Assembly: GCA_015501585.1 (NCBI GenBank)
Contig: JADNRY010000079.1
Span: 177,017-241,016 of the forward strand
Direction of reading: 5' to 3'
From: Rhodocollybia butyracea
Taxonomy: Eukaryota > Basidiomycota > Agaricomycetes > Agaricales > Omphalotaceae
Length of the DNA: 64,000 nt
A program made the translations under genes and the position numbers. Under the pieces are notes generated by a model that did not search any database, was not told the DNA's origin, and was given only the letters and a program-made list of their open reading frames with translations. Positions 10,586 through 22,100 of this stretch are shown here, one piece after another. How positions within the stretch are numbered: the stretch's first letter is position 1; each line of letters starts with the position of its first letter.

Positions 10586-10801
10586 TGTAGAAAATCTGAA
10601 CCTAATTAGTGTACCGTAAGTCACTATGAGGTATCGTTAGTTTGTATATCTAGAGGTTAGTAGAAAGATATGCTCACCTCAGTCGATGTGGTATTTTGAC
10701 TGAGGTGTGCTGGCGGCGCCTAAGTAATATATATAGTAAAGGAAAAAGTAACGTGATCGTTATTTGAGATAAGTGTTCGAGGTGTTCGATAGATACCAAC
10801 A
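10586..10801 (-). repeat. Copia-1 5' LTR (216 bp)
   Basis: Begins TGTAGAAAATC and ends ATACCAACA. Lacks the 57-bp duplication of the left LTR. Followed by the target duplication CCAGT at 10802-10806. Confidence 0.93.
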
Positions 10802-11097
10802 CCAGTGAGTGCTTGCATCCTGAAACTTGTCATGCCAGCTCATCCTCTGGCACAGCAGGATCTCCAGTACTTTTTTTTCCCATATCAGTGAGTGATTCAA
10901 ACCTTGCTGACCAGCAGAGTTGTCCTCCATATATGACAGCAGTTTCACAAACCACAAACCATATTGTTGAGGGATTCAGAGCATCTAGGAAGGGAAAGAG
11001 TCCCACCATCTCATTGATGATTGAACCCAGAACAAGTAGTAGGAGTTTGGTCTTTTCTTGCTTTAATTTTATTGTCCGGGGAATTCTCGGGTGTTGA
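10802..11097 (+). pseudogene. Probable 3' part of the DUF6533-type gene, beyond Copia-1
   Basis: When Copia-1 and one CCAGT are removed, the exon ending LLALLLLP is followed at once by GTGAGT, a perfect intron donor. A plausible later exon begins after CCAGCAG near 10914 and reads SCPPYMTAVSQTTNHIV then GFRASRKGK, which fits the position and spacing of the cytoplasmic tail after the seventh membrane helix in this family. The frame stays open to a stop at 11095-11097. The tail is poorly conserved in the family, so the exon structure is my inference. Confidence 0.4.
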
Positions 11098-11419
11098 ATG
11101 TACAGCAGTCTCAATAGCTACAAAGTATGACTCTCAGTTATCACCCTAGCCTGGTAACCAAGCCCTTGAGAGATTAGTGTTGTTTAAACAAGAAACCTCG
11201 TTAGAGGGCTTGGGAAACCAGAAGCAAATTGTCGCAGAGACTTTGCCACTGTTAAAACTGCTGTTAGGCAAGCCTAATAAGGCAAGACCAAGTTGGGATT
11301 TGGAGAGAGGAAAATTTTCTCGAGTGTTCATTTGCTACGTCTTCATATTCGAATGATGAATGCAAATACATTCGAGTATATTCATACACATTCCTCATTC
11401 GTGCCCATCTCTAGTTCAG

Positions 11420-11656
11420 GCTGATTTTGAGTTGAAAAAAATGGAAATGCTGCAAAAGCATGAGTATCAGATGGCACTGTTGAAGATGGGTGGTCGTAGT
11501 CATAATCAAGAGGATGGCGCTGCATTTACCAGGTTCTCAAGCTCTGATAGCTTCGACATCCATCAGACTTCTGGTGCTGGAAGCTCTCACAGCGGTTCCT
11601 CTCCGAGCTTTTCTTCAATGGGAATGGGATTTGGAAGTAGCAGTCCATACAACTAG
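11420..11656 (+). CDS. Possible terminal exon of an unknown coiled-coil protein
   Basis: After a possible acceptor TAGTTCAG the frame reads a charged helical stretch (ELKKMEMLQKHEYQMALLKM) followed by a Ser/Gly-rich tail and a stop at 11654-11656. Helix-then-low-complexity tails like this occur in accessory proteins of DNA transposons, but I see no diagnostic domain. No upstream exon was identified, so it may be a relic. Confidence 0.3.
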   Translation, partial: ADFELKKMEMLQKHEYQMALLKMGGRSHNQEDGAAFTRFSSSDSFDIHQTSGAGSSHSGSSPSFSSMGMGFGSSSPYN

Positions 11657-12309
11657 TGTATGCTCTATTCACTATGGTAGACTGTGTAACAGACTAACCC
11701 TCAGGAGCACTCTGATGGCCTGAGGGATTGCGGCTGAAGCAAGAAACCATAATCGCACTTCCTGGCGAGCTCCGAGGCAGCAAAAACACGGTCCTTTTCT
11801 TTGTGGTCGTCAGTATAGCATGAACGGTGGACTGCCTTAGTCTTGAGTATGCGATATTCCGATTTCGAGGGACACGTTGCCTGGATGTGTTTGTCCACAG
11901 TTGTCGGTGAAGTAGAGTGATCGCGCCCTGTGGCGAAGTGAGCAGTATGCAAGTAGAGTACGGAGATTATGTGTGGAGGCTACCCTTGCAAAGCATTTGT
12001 CGACGAGGGGTATATTGTATGCGAGGACAATCATTGTGGGGTTCAGGGGTGAGGGAAACAGGGGTGGGGTAGAGAGATGATGTGGGCCAGTGGAGAGTTT
12101 TCCGGATGTTGTGGGTCATTGACATAGAGAGGTTTCCGGGCACCATGAATGGCGAGGGCCTTTGGAAGAGAACATGGATATTGTTTTTGGCTACCTAATC
12201 CGTGAAATGGATTGAACAGCACAAGCACTGGTGGCGGCTTGCATCTTCTTCACGTATCTTGCGGATGAGTGTTCACAACATTCAATGTTCAACCTTGGAA
12301 AGCAACTGC
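11657..12309. other. Gene-poor segment
   Basis: Several short overlapping frames on both strands, none with a motif, intron pattern or composition I can defend. It lies downstream of the 3' end of the minus-strand relic at 12317-12556. Confidence 0.35.
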
Positions 12310-12316
12310 GCTTTAT

Positions 12317-12556
12317 TCACTCAGATAGTAGTTGATACAGCGGCTTAGCGTTGTAGTCGGCGAGAACAGAATAGCCAATTTACACGGCCTGCTGAACCGA
12401 GTAGATGAGCTCTAGTGGATGAATAGATGAAGGCCGGGAGCAAGAGTCATTCAGAGCATGAAGGAGGTCTTGGAGAGCATCAATAATTGGGGAGGATACA
12501 TCCAGAATCTCAGCTTTGGCGTGAATGGCCTCTATCTGGGATTGCAGATATGCCAT
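12317..12556 (-). pseudogene. Small coding relic with 3' end and poly(A) signal
   Basis: From ATG 12556 the minus strand reads MAYLQSQIEAIHAKAEILD, then a helical stretch IIDALQDLLHALNDS, to QQAV, meets a TAA at 12380-12382 and continues in the same frame with IGYSVLADYNAKPLYQLLSE and a final TGA at 12317-12319. The stop overlaps AATAAA (12312-12317 on the minus strand), as at the end of a real gene. An ancestral CAA changed to TAA would explain the internal stop; a tiny gene ending at the first stop is the alternative. Not recognised. Confidence 0.35.
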
Positions 12557-13907
12557 CGTTGAAGTACATATTTCAAAAAAAATCTAGTTCACCTGAACCA
12601 TTAAGTTCAAGTTCTGGAGATATTTATGAGACCGGGATTACAATCTGCATGTGCATCTTGAACTACATTCTGTGTTGAATAGCAGTTTTGGATTACAAAG
12701 GCAACTAACCTGATTCCAGTTCAAGGTTTTTGTTCCTTACAGCTGTCTTTTTGCTCTTTTTCTTTAGTGTGTGGTTGCTGGACACATGATTGAGTGAGTT
12801 TCCCCATTTCATGGTAGAGCAAGGCCGATGCTTTTGAGGACCATGAGTCAATAGAAAATAAAATAAAAAGCTCAGCTTCATCCTGGGTGATGAGCGAGCA
12901 GTGTAAAGTACCCGGAAGGACACAAAAAGCATGTACAACGACAAGAGGAGATATTTGCTGAAAGGTGTTTGAAGTATGGCTTACAACTCCCAAAGAGACA
13001 TGGTCAGTCAGAAAGAACAACGATCCCGAGCAGGTTGAACTGCAAACTAGCGCCCATGGACAAAGCTGACTAATACTTTTTCTTGTCCCTTCACGAGTGA
13101 ACGATTTTTCTTCGCTCTCATGAATTCTGGCTTGCGAGACTACCTCGGCATGTTTGAGTAATACTTTTTCAGTAACGTTCATGTATCTTCAACCAGAATC
13201 AAAAGATTCTAACACGATCAGCTTCAAAACAGGCATCATGACCATTACAATCTGGAAATTTTCCTCATCCTTAGTTCTTTGAAGTCTCCATTCGTGAAAC
13301 AGGCTTGGGAATTGAAGGTAGTGCATGTCTAGTCACTGTAAGTACCTCAGAGTTATCATACATCAAAAATGTTGGGTAAGTGAGGAGGCACATCCTGTGT
13401 ATGTGTCGCAGTGACAGAAGATGTCTGTATGTGTTAAAGGTATGCAGCTAACCCGACGCTCCATCCACTAGGAACAATGGGGAGCTCACCATCACTAGTC
13501 AAGACATATCTAGAGTATTAAACTTGATTTTTAACTGGGTTTAACCTGATTAAAGTATACCCACCCTCACCCAACTGGTTTAAGATGGTTTAACCAGATT
13601 TCATTGTGATGCCCTCTGTTTAAACTACTCTAATTGGGTTACTGATCTAGAACATTGAGCATCAAAGGTCATACTAGTTAGTAGTAAGTCAGTCAGCAAT
13701 AAGTCAGGGGAGGTGTTGCATGCACTGGCTTTGAGAAACATTCATATGTTCCATGAGCTGTTGTAGGATACGATAGCTATCAGTGGTCTTGGAGGTAGTT
13801 CATATGCTCAGAGCCAGCGCTGCAATGGTCGGTGCCGCAACAGGTTTCAATCCTCCAGTTCTGGTTCTCTTATGGTTGATGTTTCGAGATGTTTCCATAT
13901 GGATTTT
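12557..13907. other. Gene-poor segment upstream of the gypsy array
   Basis: A 153-codon minus-strand frame at 12721-13182 has no motif I know and an unremarkable composition; it may be chance. The part from 13500 contains several TTTAACC/GGTTTAA phrases. The five bases before the gypsy LTR are ATTTT and are not repeated after the last LTR. Confidence 0.35.
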
Positions 13908-14247
13908 TGTCAGGAAGCGTATCAAGGAAACAAGTGCGCGGGAGCGCTTATCCGAGTAGTGGATCGACATCAATCAATTGCATTAATTTAGACAATTGAT
14001 CAATCAAACAATCTTATAAAGATTGTTAATCTCTGATTTGGAATTCTACGGAATCTACGGATTGTTCTCGGGACCTGGCCAACGTCCCGTAATCATGCAC
14101 AAATGACTCTTCTCTTAGAAACGAGTCATATCTATGCTTATCTAGTCATCTATAGTCAGTAGTTAAGTACCGACAATTATTTACTTGTATATAGTCATTA
14201 TTACACATAACGAGTCATATTGGGGAACCGGGAACCTACCGAAACAC

Positions 14248-14293
14248 TATGAAATAGTGAGCTATTCGATTTCTGGTCCCCAGACTTCTTATT
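14248..14293 (+). promoter_or_regulatory. Gypsy LTR1 promoter: damaged TATA box and predicted transcript start
   Basis: TATGAAAT (14248-14255) corresponds to TATAAAAT in LTR2 and LTR3. About 34 bp downstream lies AGACTTCTTATT (14282-14293), the predicted 5' end of the transcript because it is exactly complementary to the primer site at 14808-14819. The A-to-G change probably weakens this copy of the promoter. Confidence 0.65.
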
Positions 14294-14380
14294 TTGTAAT
14301 CACCACTTCGTGAATATACACTCTGCATTCTGACTACTATCTTGAGAGCATTACCTTGAGAATACATCCAATAACTAGAT

Positions 14381-14662
14381 ACTTACTGAGCAAATACCAG
14401 ATAAGTACACTGTTTTGAAGCCTATATTGAGCACCATTCCAATATAGTGAATTTACCAGCATCCCTGACGAATTACTGAGCGTTTCCAGTAATATTTACG
14501 ACTCCCACATTTATCCTGTGAAGATTACTGAGCATATTCCAGTAATACTTACGACTCCATTACTGAGTGTTTCCAGTAATAACAACGACTTACAGCACTA
14601 CTACTGAGTATTTCCAGTAGTACTCACGACCTATACCACTATTACTGAGCCTTTCCAGTAAT
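14381..14662 (+). other. Array of seven leader hairpins in the LTR (repeated in LTR2 and LTR3)
   Basis: Seven imperfect palindromes at 14381-14406, 14422-14447, 14472-14493, 14524-14546, 14559-14580, 14599-14622 and 14641-14662. All have a loop of the type TGAGC..TTCCA, but the stems vary with compensation: TTACTG/CAGTAA, CTACTG/CAGTAG and TATATTG/CAATATA. They lie between the predicted transcript start and the gag ATG, so they would be in the genomic RNA leader. Equivalent arrays are at 25929-26210 and 39101-39382; in LTR3 one loop is changed (CATATCCCAG). Confidence 0.7.
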
Positions 14663-14807
14663 ACTTACACCCAATAAACCCATATAACAAGATTGTAGCC
14701 TACTCAGTATATATCAACCCTAAGGCTAATCTACTGCCTAGTAAACCCAGATCTGAGTATATAAAATACAGTGTTGGCAAAGGAGACTCGTATCCGACTC
14801 TTCACAT

Positions 14808-14819
14808 AATAAGAAGTCT
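14808..14819 (+). other. Gypsy copy A self-priming site (PBS)
   Basis: AATAAGAAGTCT begins two bases after LTR1 and is the perfect reverse complement of AGACTTCTTATT at the predicted 5' end of the transcript. No tRNA 3'-end complement starting TGG is present here. This is the arrangement of Tf1/sushi elements, where the first bases of the mRNA fold back to prime reverse transcription. Confidence 0.75.
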
Positions 14820-14835
14820 CTAGTTGCTATATACA

Positions 14836-17800
14836 ATGGCTACAATTACTCGAACCCGCGAAGAAATGGAAGAATTATCTACTCAACCAATTTCTTACCC
14901 GGTTCATATGATTACACCGGATTCACGTATGATACGCCAAGTTACCAGTCAGCCGACACAGACTCAAGTCACGGATAATACTCCCTTGTATTTCCCTGAA
15001 CGCGGTCGGCACTTGGGATGAAACTCTCGGAACCGATCTGTGTCATTATCTCCCACGCGGTTACGGGCCGCCCGATTATCAACATTCGGAAACATGGAGG
15101 CTCCCGCAAACCCGGAACTCTCTTACCACCACCAATACTACACTAGAGAGTCAGCTGGAATGCCTATACGTCCGGAACCTCATCAAATTGATTTATAAAC
15201 AGAATTACAAAATCAAACTGATACTTCTGGATATCGATCGACGGCATCTCCTCACTTAGTTGAACAACAACTATTGGCTGACCTTGAAGAACATATTCAA
15301 GCGTCGCCGCGCACACCAACACGGATGCCTACACAACGTGTAAGCCCTACTTTTCAAACACCATCCACACCCAGTGTGTTTAATGAGGTACTCAATCACC
15401 CAGAACTGCTAGTACCCGATGATCGTGCCTCAGAAGAAGTACTGTATCTTCAAGAACATGCATCTATGAATCAGAGCATGGTAGGAAGGGGACCATTTAG
15501 AGAAAACTTTACCTTTTCAAATACCCCTGCTGCACAATCTACACCAAGGAATACTGGCAACCAGCCCCAGTCATATTCAGATCAATACCGCTCTATTATG
15601 GGTGAAAGTCCAGGTACTCATAATAATTCTAGTCCTATGAGAGAACCACTTAGTGTTACTCATAGTGATTTCCCAGAACTCCGAGATAGAACTGAATATC
15701 AAAGATCACGAGCACAACTACATGCAACCGCTCAACTAGTTCGAAATCTTCTTGTAAGGTTAGGAATAGAAAATCAGACTGACCGTACTGCAGTAGGATG
15801 GTTACGTGTTCTTGAGACCTTAGCAACTACTCCACTTTCGGAAATGCCCCTTAACCTTGCCAACAACATCCGAGAACCTCGGAACGCAAGTTTATTAATT
15901 CATTATGTGCGCGTTATTAGGGACCAACCCTATCGTAATATAGTGGAGAATAATGACTGGCTCTCAACTATTCCTAACTCGTCACCCGGATCTTCTCCAA
16001 ATCAAGAGAACCCCAGACAAAGGATATTACGCTTACGAGCCAACCTGGAGATGCTGTCCCCCGAACCCATGAGCACACAAACTCTATCCAATGAGGATAT
16101 AAGGCGAAGATTATTTGATGAAGCAATGCGGTTAGGACTAGGGGAACTAGCAAATCGAGCAAGAATAGTATTGGAACGGGTGGGATTCACCCCAAATCCA
16201 CATCGAACAGCAATTGGTTGGATTAGAGCAATAAGGAACCTGGCCAATGTGGATGAAGAGTCATTCACTCCTGAATTATCCCAAGTATTTGAAGGGAATA
16301 ATGTTGATATCATTTTAGGATTGGAAAGTGAAAGCAAGCGTCAGGAATTTGAAGTAGTAATAGATGATTCTCTATTTCCTTCAGAATCCACGCCGCCAAC
16401 CTCAAATGGAAGCCCGAGCCAAGAAAGAAGGCCCAGTTCATCAAGTGGATCTGATACACCTTATCAGACTTTAGATGGGCAATGGTGGTCTCTACCACGA
16501 GTCAGGGAAAATTCTGCACACTCTTCTGGTAGAAAAACACAGCAAAGTTCTCCCACCTATGTGGAGACGCCACAGAACCTGGCCCCAACAACCAGGATCC
16601 GAAGAGATACCCCTTGGGCACCCAGACAGCACACCACACCTATTGGAAACCCCTTAACAATCATATCAACTGACTCGGAGCATGATATACCGCCAAGGCC
16701 CAGTGTAATACCTCGGAGGGCCCGATACGGTGACTCCAGTAATGCCCAAGAACAATGGGAACAAATCCCCCCAGAGAGGCAATACTCTGATGAAGCGGAT
16801 CCAGTTCCCCCATACATGGAACAGGACTGGGAAAAATACCAACAACAATTGGCTATAGCTCGAAGTTTTCAGCAACAGGGAGGATCAAAGGAAACAGGAA
16901 ATCTTAACACTGAGCAAGAGGAAACCCATTCCCTAGGAGAATTAACAAATGAATTTTTACAGTGGATCAAGGATACCAAGAAGGATGCTAGTACCGAAGC
17001 ATCCACTATACAGAATCAAGTTCAAACTAAACCTTTGAATCATCGGCAGAGAAGGGGTATGGAATGGAAATTAATGAAGGAACGTGAAAATAATGTTCCT
17101 GGACTACCCACTCCAACAACTACCCCAGAACAGGAACTTGAATCACAAGGACCCACAACAAACCCAATACCAGTGACTGGAAATTTTATTAGGGACTCAC
17201 CACCACACCAATTAACGTCAGAGTCTCAATTTGAATATACAAATCCCTATAGGAGGGATACTAGACCTGGAGTAGGTACATCAACAGCAGGACAAAACAT
17301 GTATGACTATCCTCATATTCCCAACAAAGGCAAGGGCAGGGAATCGGAAGATCATGGAAAGGACCAAAGCCCATTGACAAGGACACCTGCAGTGCCACCT
17401 TATGATAATTTTGAGAGTATCTCAACTAGAGGAGTGAAGGTTGGTTACACACCACCAATAAAATCACCCCTTGACACTGAAAACACTCAAAGTAATAAGG
17501 CAACACTTGAACAAGGAAATAATAATAGTAGGTCAAGAGAGAACCAAGACAACTTGGAGGATAAGGGTAGTATTGTATCTAACTATCAACAGGTCATCAA
17601 ACTAAGCAAAAGTGCAGCTTTCCAAACTAAAACTGCAGGGGGAGGAGGTGATAAACCACCAATGTTTGATCCTCATGGTTATAAATCAGGTAGTGATGAT
17701 GAAAGACCTCCAACTCCAAATAACCCAAGAAATACTAATAGAGATCTGATTCTCAGTATGGGAGGGGGAGGGGGAGGACCACCATCAAGCAGTGGAAACC

Positions 17801-19143
17801 AACATTATACACATGATGGAAATACATCAAACAGAGCCAACTCCAGCAGGAGTGTCTCACCACCAAATGCAGGAGGTGGAGGAAGAGTCCCACCCAATGG
17901 GGGAGGTGATGGATATTTTGGGGACTCAGAATCCGATGATGAGGGAGAACATTGGAGACCTCCAAGAAGAGGGTACCCCCATTATGGAAGAGACGGGCGC
18001 GACGGACGTGACGGACGTGACGGGCGTGATGGAAGAGAGGTCAAGGGATGTGATAGGAGTGAAGAGAAGGAAAGAAGGGAAAGAGAGAAAGACGAAATGA
18101 ATCGTGAGGCAAAGCTGGATATTACTAAGCCAACACCCTTCTCAGGTGAAAACCGAGAGGAATGGCGAGAATTCCGGGACAGTTGTGAGAATATTTTCTC
18201 AGCTAAGTCCAGAATTTACAGTAATGATGTAGCTAAAATTGCCTTTGCGGCCTCTAACATGACCGGACCAGCAAAGCGATACCACCAGAATTTAATGAGG
18301 AAACAACGAGATGGAGAAGATGTGTCAGCCTTCATTAGCTGGAGTAATTTTGTAATGATATTTGGAGAAATGTTTGGTCTTCATGATGAAGTACTGCATG
18401 CTCAATCCAAACTTGATCATTGTACTCAAAAGTGGTCAGAAGCCTTTGCAGACTTTCTGGTAAGATTTGAGGACATTGCTCTACTAACCCACTACAATGA
18501 TAGAGCATTAAGGTGGCGACTACTAAAACAAATTCGATTTGATTTACGAAATCGCTTAGTTGATCATGGGGACATCCCGGAAACCTTTGCGGGAGTAGTC
18601 CGAAAATTGATGAGGCTGGACAGTGCAAAACAAGCGTTTAGTGAAATCGGACTAGGAGACAGAAGTGGTAACCGAAATTGGAATCCTAATAATAGTACCA
18701 CTACCACTGGACCCACAAATGCCATCAACAATACATCTGACACTAAACCAACCAATGTCCGCTTCAACCAACGGACACCTATAAATAAAGTCACTGGTAG
18801 AGGGGCACAGGAGAAGGGAGAACCGGAAGTATTATTGGAAGCCACTGGAGAAATTAGTACAACTAACACCCCCGAAGAATCCACAAGTACTTATCCCAGA
18901 ATCCCACAGGAAGAGTGGAACAGGAGAATGAAGAATGGGGAATGCGGTCTATGTGGTTCCAAAGAACATCGATACCGTGAGCATTTCCGGCGAAACGGAC
19001 CAAAGACGGTTACCGCAAGAGGAGCCTTCACAGAAGAGTATGAAATTGAGGATAATTTATATGTTGAAATTGAGGGATTCAACGAACCGGTACACATTGA
19101 AGACCCGGTTCTGGAATCTTTGGACGCCGATTCGGGAAACTAA
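14836..19143 (+). pseudogene. gag: Gypsy copy A gag, two nonsense codons
   Basis: ATG at 14836 follows a 29-base internal leader. TGA at 15019-15021 (CGA in copy B) and TAA at 15196-15198 (CAA in copy B) interrupt it; from there the frame is open to 19143. Otherwise it matches the copy B gag in layout: disordered Pro/Ser/Thr/Gln-rich N-terminal part with a duplicated globular unit, GRD repeats, Retrotrans_gag capsid-like domain and one zinc knuckle. Both stops are C-to-T changes, one at CpG. The product would be a 61-residue stub. Confidence 0.92.
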
Positions 19144-19199
19144 CCAAAGACTCTGAGGACCACGGAGGAGCGGTTCAGGGTCTTGAAGAAAGTAGCTCC
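19134..19199 (+). promoter_or_regulatory. Gypsy copy A gag-pol -1 frameshift signal
   Basis: Slippery heptamer G GGA AAC (19134-19140) in the gag frame immediately before its TAA stop, 8-nt spacer, then the same stem as in copy B (see 32306-32372). The pol frame is the -1 frame and is open from the slip point. Confidence 0.75.
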
Positions 19200-22100
19200 G
19201 AAAATTTGCGTGCAATACATCTCACATTAAATTCCATATCAGAAAACTCACTTATAATACCTATACAATTTCAAGAGAAGGACTCATCTCCTTACTATAC
19301 ACTGATAGACTCAGGCGCATCTAGGGAATTTGTGGACGAAGCCTTAGCCAACAAATTTAAAAATCAATTAGTAACACTCCCGAAACCCCTGCCGCTAACA
19401 CTATTTGATGGGGAATTGACCTCAGGAGGAAAGATAACCCAAAAATTGAAGGCAAACATCTTTTTTGGGGATGGAACAACACACTACATAGAATTTTTGG
19501 TCACCAAATTACACCCAAGTGCATCGGTAGTTCTTGGCCTTCCATGGCTGCGCAAGTTCAATCCTGCCATAGATTGGAAACACCTTAAGGTTTCATTCCA
19601 ACAAGGGATACAATTAGCTGGTGTAACAATAGATGGAATAATGAGCTTGCCAACTGACCATATCAGAACTATCAAAACACCAAGACCAACAATCGAAGAA
19701 GTAGTAGAAGAGGAACCCAAACCACCAGTACTTAGTTTAGAGGAACCACTCCTACTCACTGAACAAGAATATCAAATATACCTAGAAGGAAAGAGGGATT
19801 TCCATGGAAATGGTAAGGAAACTCTTGGAAAGACAAGAGTATCCTCAGTAACAATAGAGGATATTGTGGAAGAACCCATACCAAAATGGCCAGGACTAGG
19901 ACCAACTGATCCGCTCCTTCTACATATTGATGAGCTGGAGCATTATTATGAAAATAAAAGAAAGGAACAACGGAAAAAGGATCGCAAGGAGTATAAGGAA
20001 AGAAGAAAAGACCGAAGAAAAAATTCAGCAGGATCTGAAAAGAATACAGGAAAAAACAGTCAAAGAAATACACGCTGGAGGGACACCACTGGAGGACCGA
20101 AAATCGGCATGGTGAGTGCCGCCACATTCGCAAAACTTGCACAGTCAGGTTGTGAAACTTTCACCTTACATTATAATGTAAAGGGAGAGATCCACGAGTG
20201 GAAAGGTTGTGATGAGACTGATCAATTGAATATCAATATCAATGATCCGATCATGAGAGGAGATTCGATCACAGGAGACCCGATATCAAATAGCGATCAA
20301 TGCAAATCATCCGATCAAAAACCGGAACGGGCTTCTATGGCAAGCGACGAGGAAACATTGTTAAAGCATGTACCCTCAGAATACCATGACTTTGCCAAAG
20401 TGTTTGCGGCGGGAGAAGCAAAGACGTTGCCCCCTCATAGACCCTATGATATTGAAGTACATACAGAAGACAACAAGTTACCTCCACTAGGCAAGATATA
20501 TAACATGTCAGAATTGGAACTCAAGACATTGAAGGAATATATTGATGAGATGCTGAATAAGGGGTTCATTAGGGCTTCATCATCGCCCATTGGAGCCCCA
20601 GTACTGTTTGCCAAGAAGAAGGATGGGAGCTTGAGACTGTGTGTTGACTACAGAGCATTGAATAGGTTAACCAAGAAAAATAAATATCCCTTCCCCTGAT
20701 AGGAAATCTGATTGACCAGTTAGGAAAGGCAAAGATATTTACTAAATTGGACCTAAGGGTAGGATACAACAATATTAGAATTTCTGAGGGCCATGAATGG
20801 AAAACTGCCTTTAGAACAAGATATGGTTCATATGAATATTTGGTCATGCCATTTGGACTGACTAATGCTCCTTCATATTTCCAATACTTCATGAATGACA
20901 TTTTCCATGACCTAACAGATAATTTTGTTGTGGTTTACTTAGATGACATACTCATCTACTCCAAAAACAAGAAGGAACACCAACAACATGTAAGACAGGT
21001 TCTCCAAAGGTTAAAAGAACAGGATCTACATGTAAAACCAGAGAAGTGTGAATTTCACACAACAGAGGTGGAATATCTAGGAGTTATTGTCTCCCCAGAA
21101 GGTATCAGAATGGACCCAAAGAAAGTAGAGGCAATAACCAAGTGGCCAGAACCAACCACCCTAAAGGAATTACAATCTTTCCTAGGATTTGCTAATTTTT
21201 ATAGGCGCTTCATAGACAACTTTTCAGGAATAGTGAAACCATTGACCAAGTTGTTACAGAAGAATGCAACCTGGAAATGGAGTACTGAGTGTCAATCTGT
21301 ATTTGATCTACTTAAGAAAGCATTTACTGAAGCGCCAGTACTAAAGCACTTCAGAAGTGAATTACCTATCATTGTAGAATCGGATGCCTCTGACTATGCA
21401 ATTGCCTCAATCATCTCTCAGTTCAATCCAGAGACCGGGGAATTCCATCCAATAGCTTTTTTTGCCCGAGGTCTTGTGGCGGCGGAACTAAACTATGATA
21501 TTTATGATAAGGAGATGTTAGCCATAGTTGAATCATTCAAACAATGGAGGGCTTACCTGGAAGGAGCAAAATACAAAGTTGAGGTATTTACAGACCACAA
21601 TAACTTGCAGTGGTTCACAACAACAAAGAACCTAACACGGAGGCAAGCAAGATGGTCAGAATTCCTATCTGGATTTGACTTTCACATTAACTACCGACCT
21701 GGCAGACTGGGTATGAAACCTGATGCACTCACGCGACGTGCGGATGTCTACCCAAAAAAGGGGGGAATCGTAGAAGCCAATAAGGACAACCAAAAAATTC
21801 TACTAAACCCAGAACAGTTGCTGGCAACACTAATACTCAATGATGAAGCGGATGTTGCCAAAATTAGGAACTCAGCACATGACTCCTATTGGGAACACAT
21901 GGAATTAGTAGCCAACTCTGACCACCCTGGACCATACAAGTCAGAAAACGGCCTACTACTCAGGGATGGACGAATATATGTACCAAAGGAACATAGACTA
22001 CGAGTCCTTCAAGTACACCATGACCACAAATTAAGAGGACACCCAGGTATACGGAAAACTCAACAAATGATCCTACAGACTTACTTCTGGCCAGGAATTC

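Larger units (their letters stand above)
4071..10801 (-). mobile_element. Copia-1: Ty1/copia LTR retrotransposon (minus strand)
   Basis: 6.73 kb element bounded by LTRs that begin TGTAGAAAATC and end ATACCAACA, with a perfect 5-bp target duplication CCAGT at 4066-4070 and 10802-10806. Gene order on the minus strand is gag, protease, integrase, RT, RNase H, the copia order. A purine tract GAGGAGGAG lies next to the 3' LTR (left end), and an initiator-tRNA-type primer site lies next to the 5' LTR (right end). It is dead: one nonsense codon after gag, a ~1.5 kb insertion and two frameshifts in integrase. The LTRs differ at about 6 of 216 aligned bases plus one 57-bp block. Confidence 0.93.
13908..14806 (+). 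repeat. Gypsy LTR1 (899 bp)
   Basis: Begins TGTCAGGAAGCG, ends CTCTTCACA. Three private differences from LTR2 and LTR3, including a change of the TATA box to TATGAAAT. No target duplication is shared between its left flank and the right flank of LTR3. Confidence 0.95.

Noticed and set aside
12721..13182. 153-residue minus-strand frame
   Set aside because: No motif, no splice pattern, composition typical of non-coding sequence; not listed as a gene.
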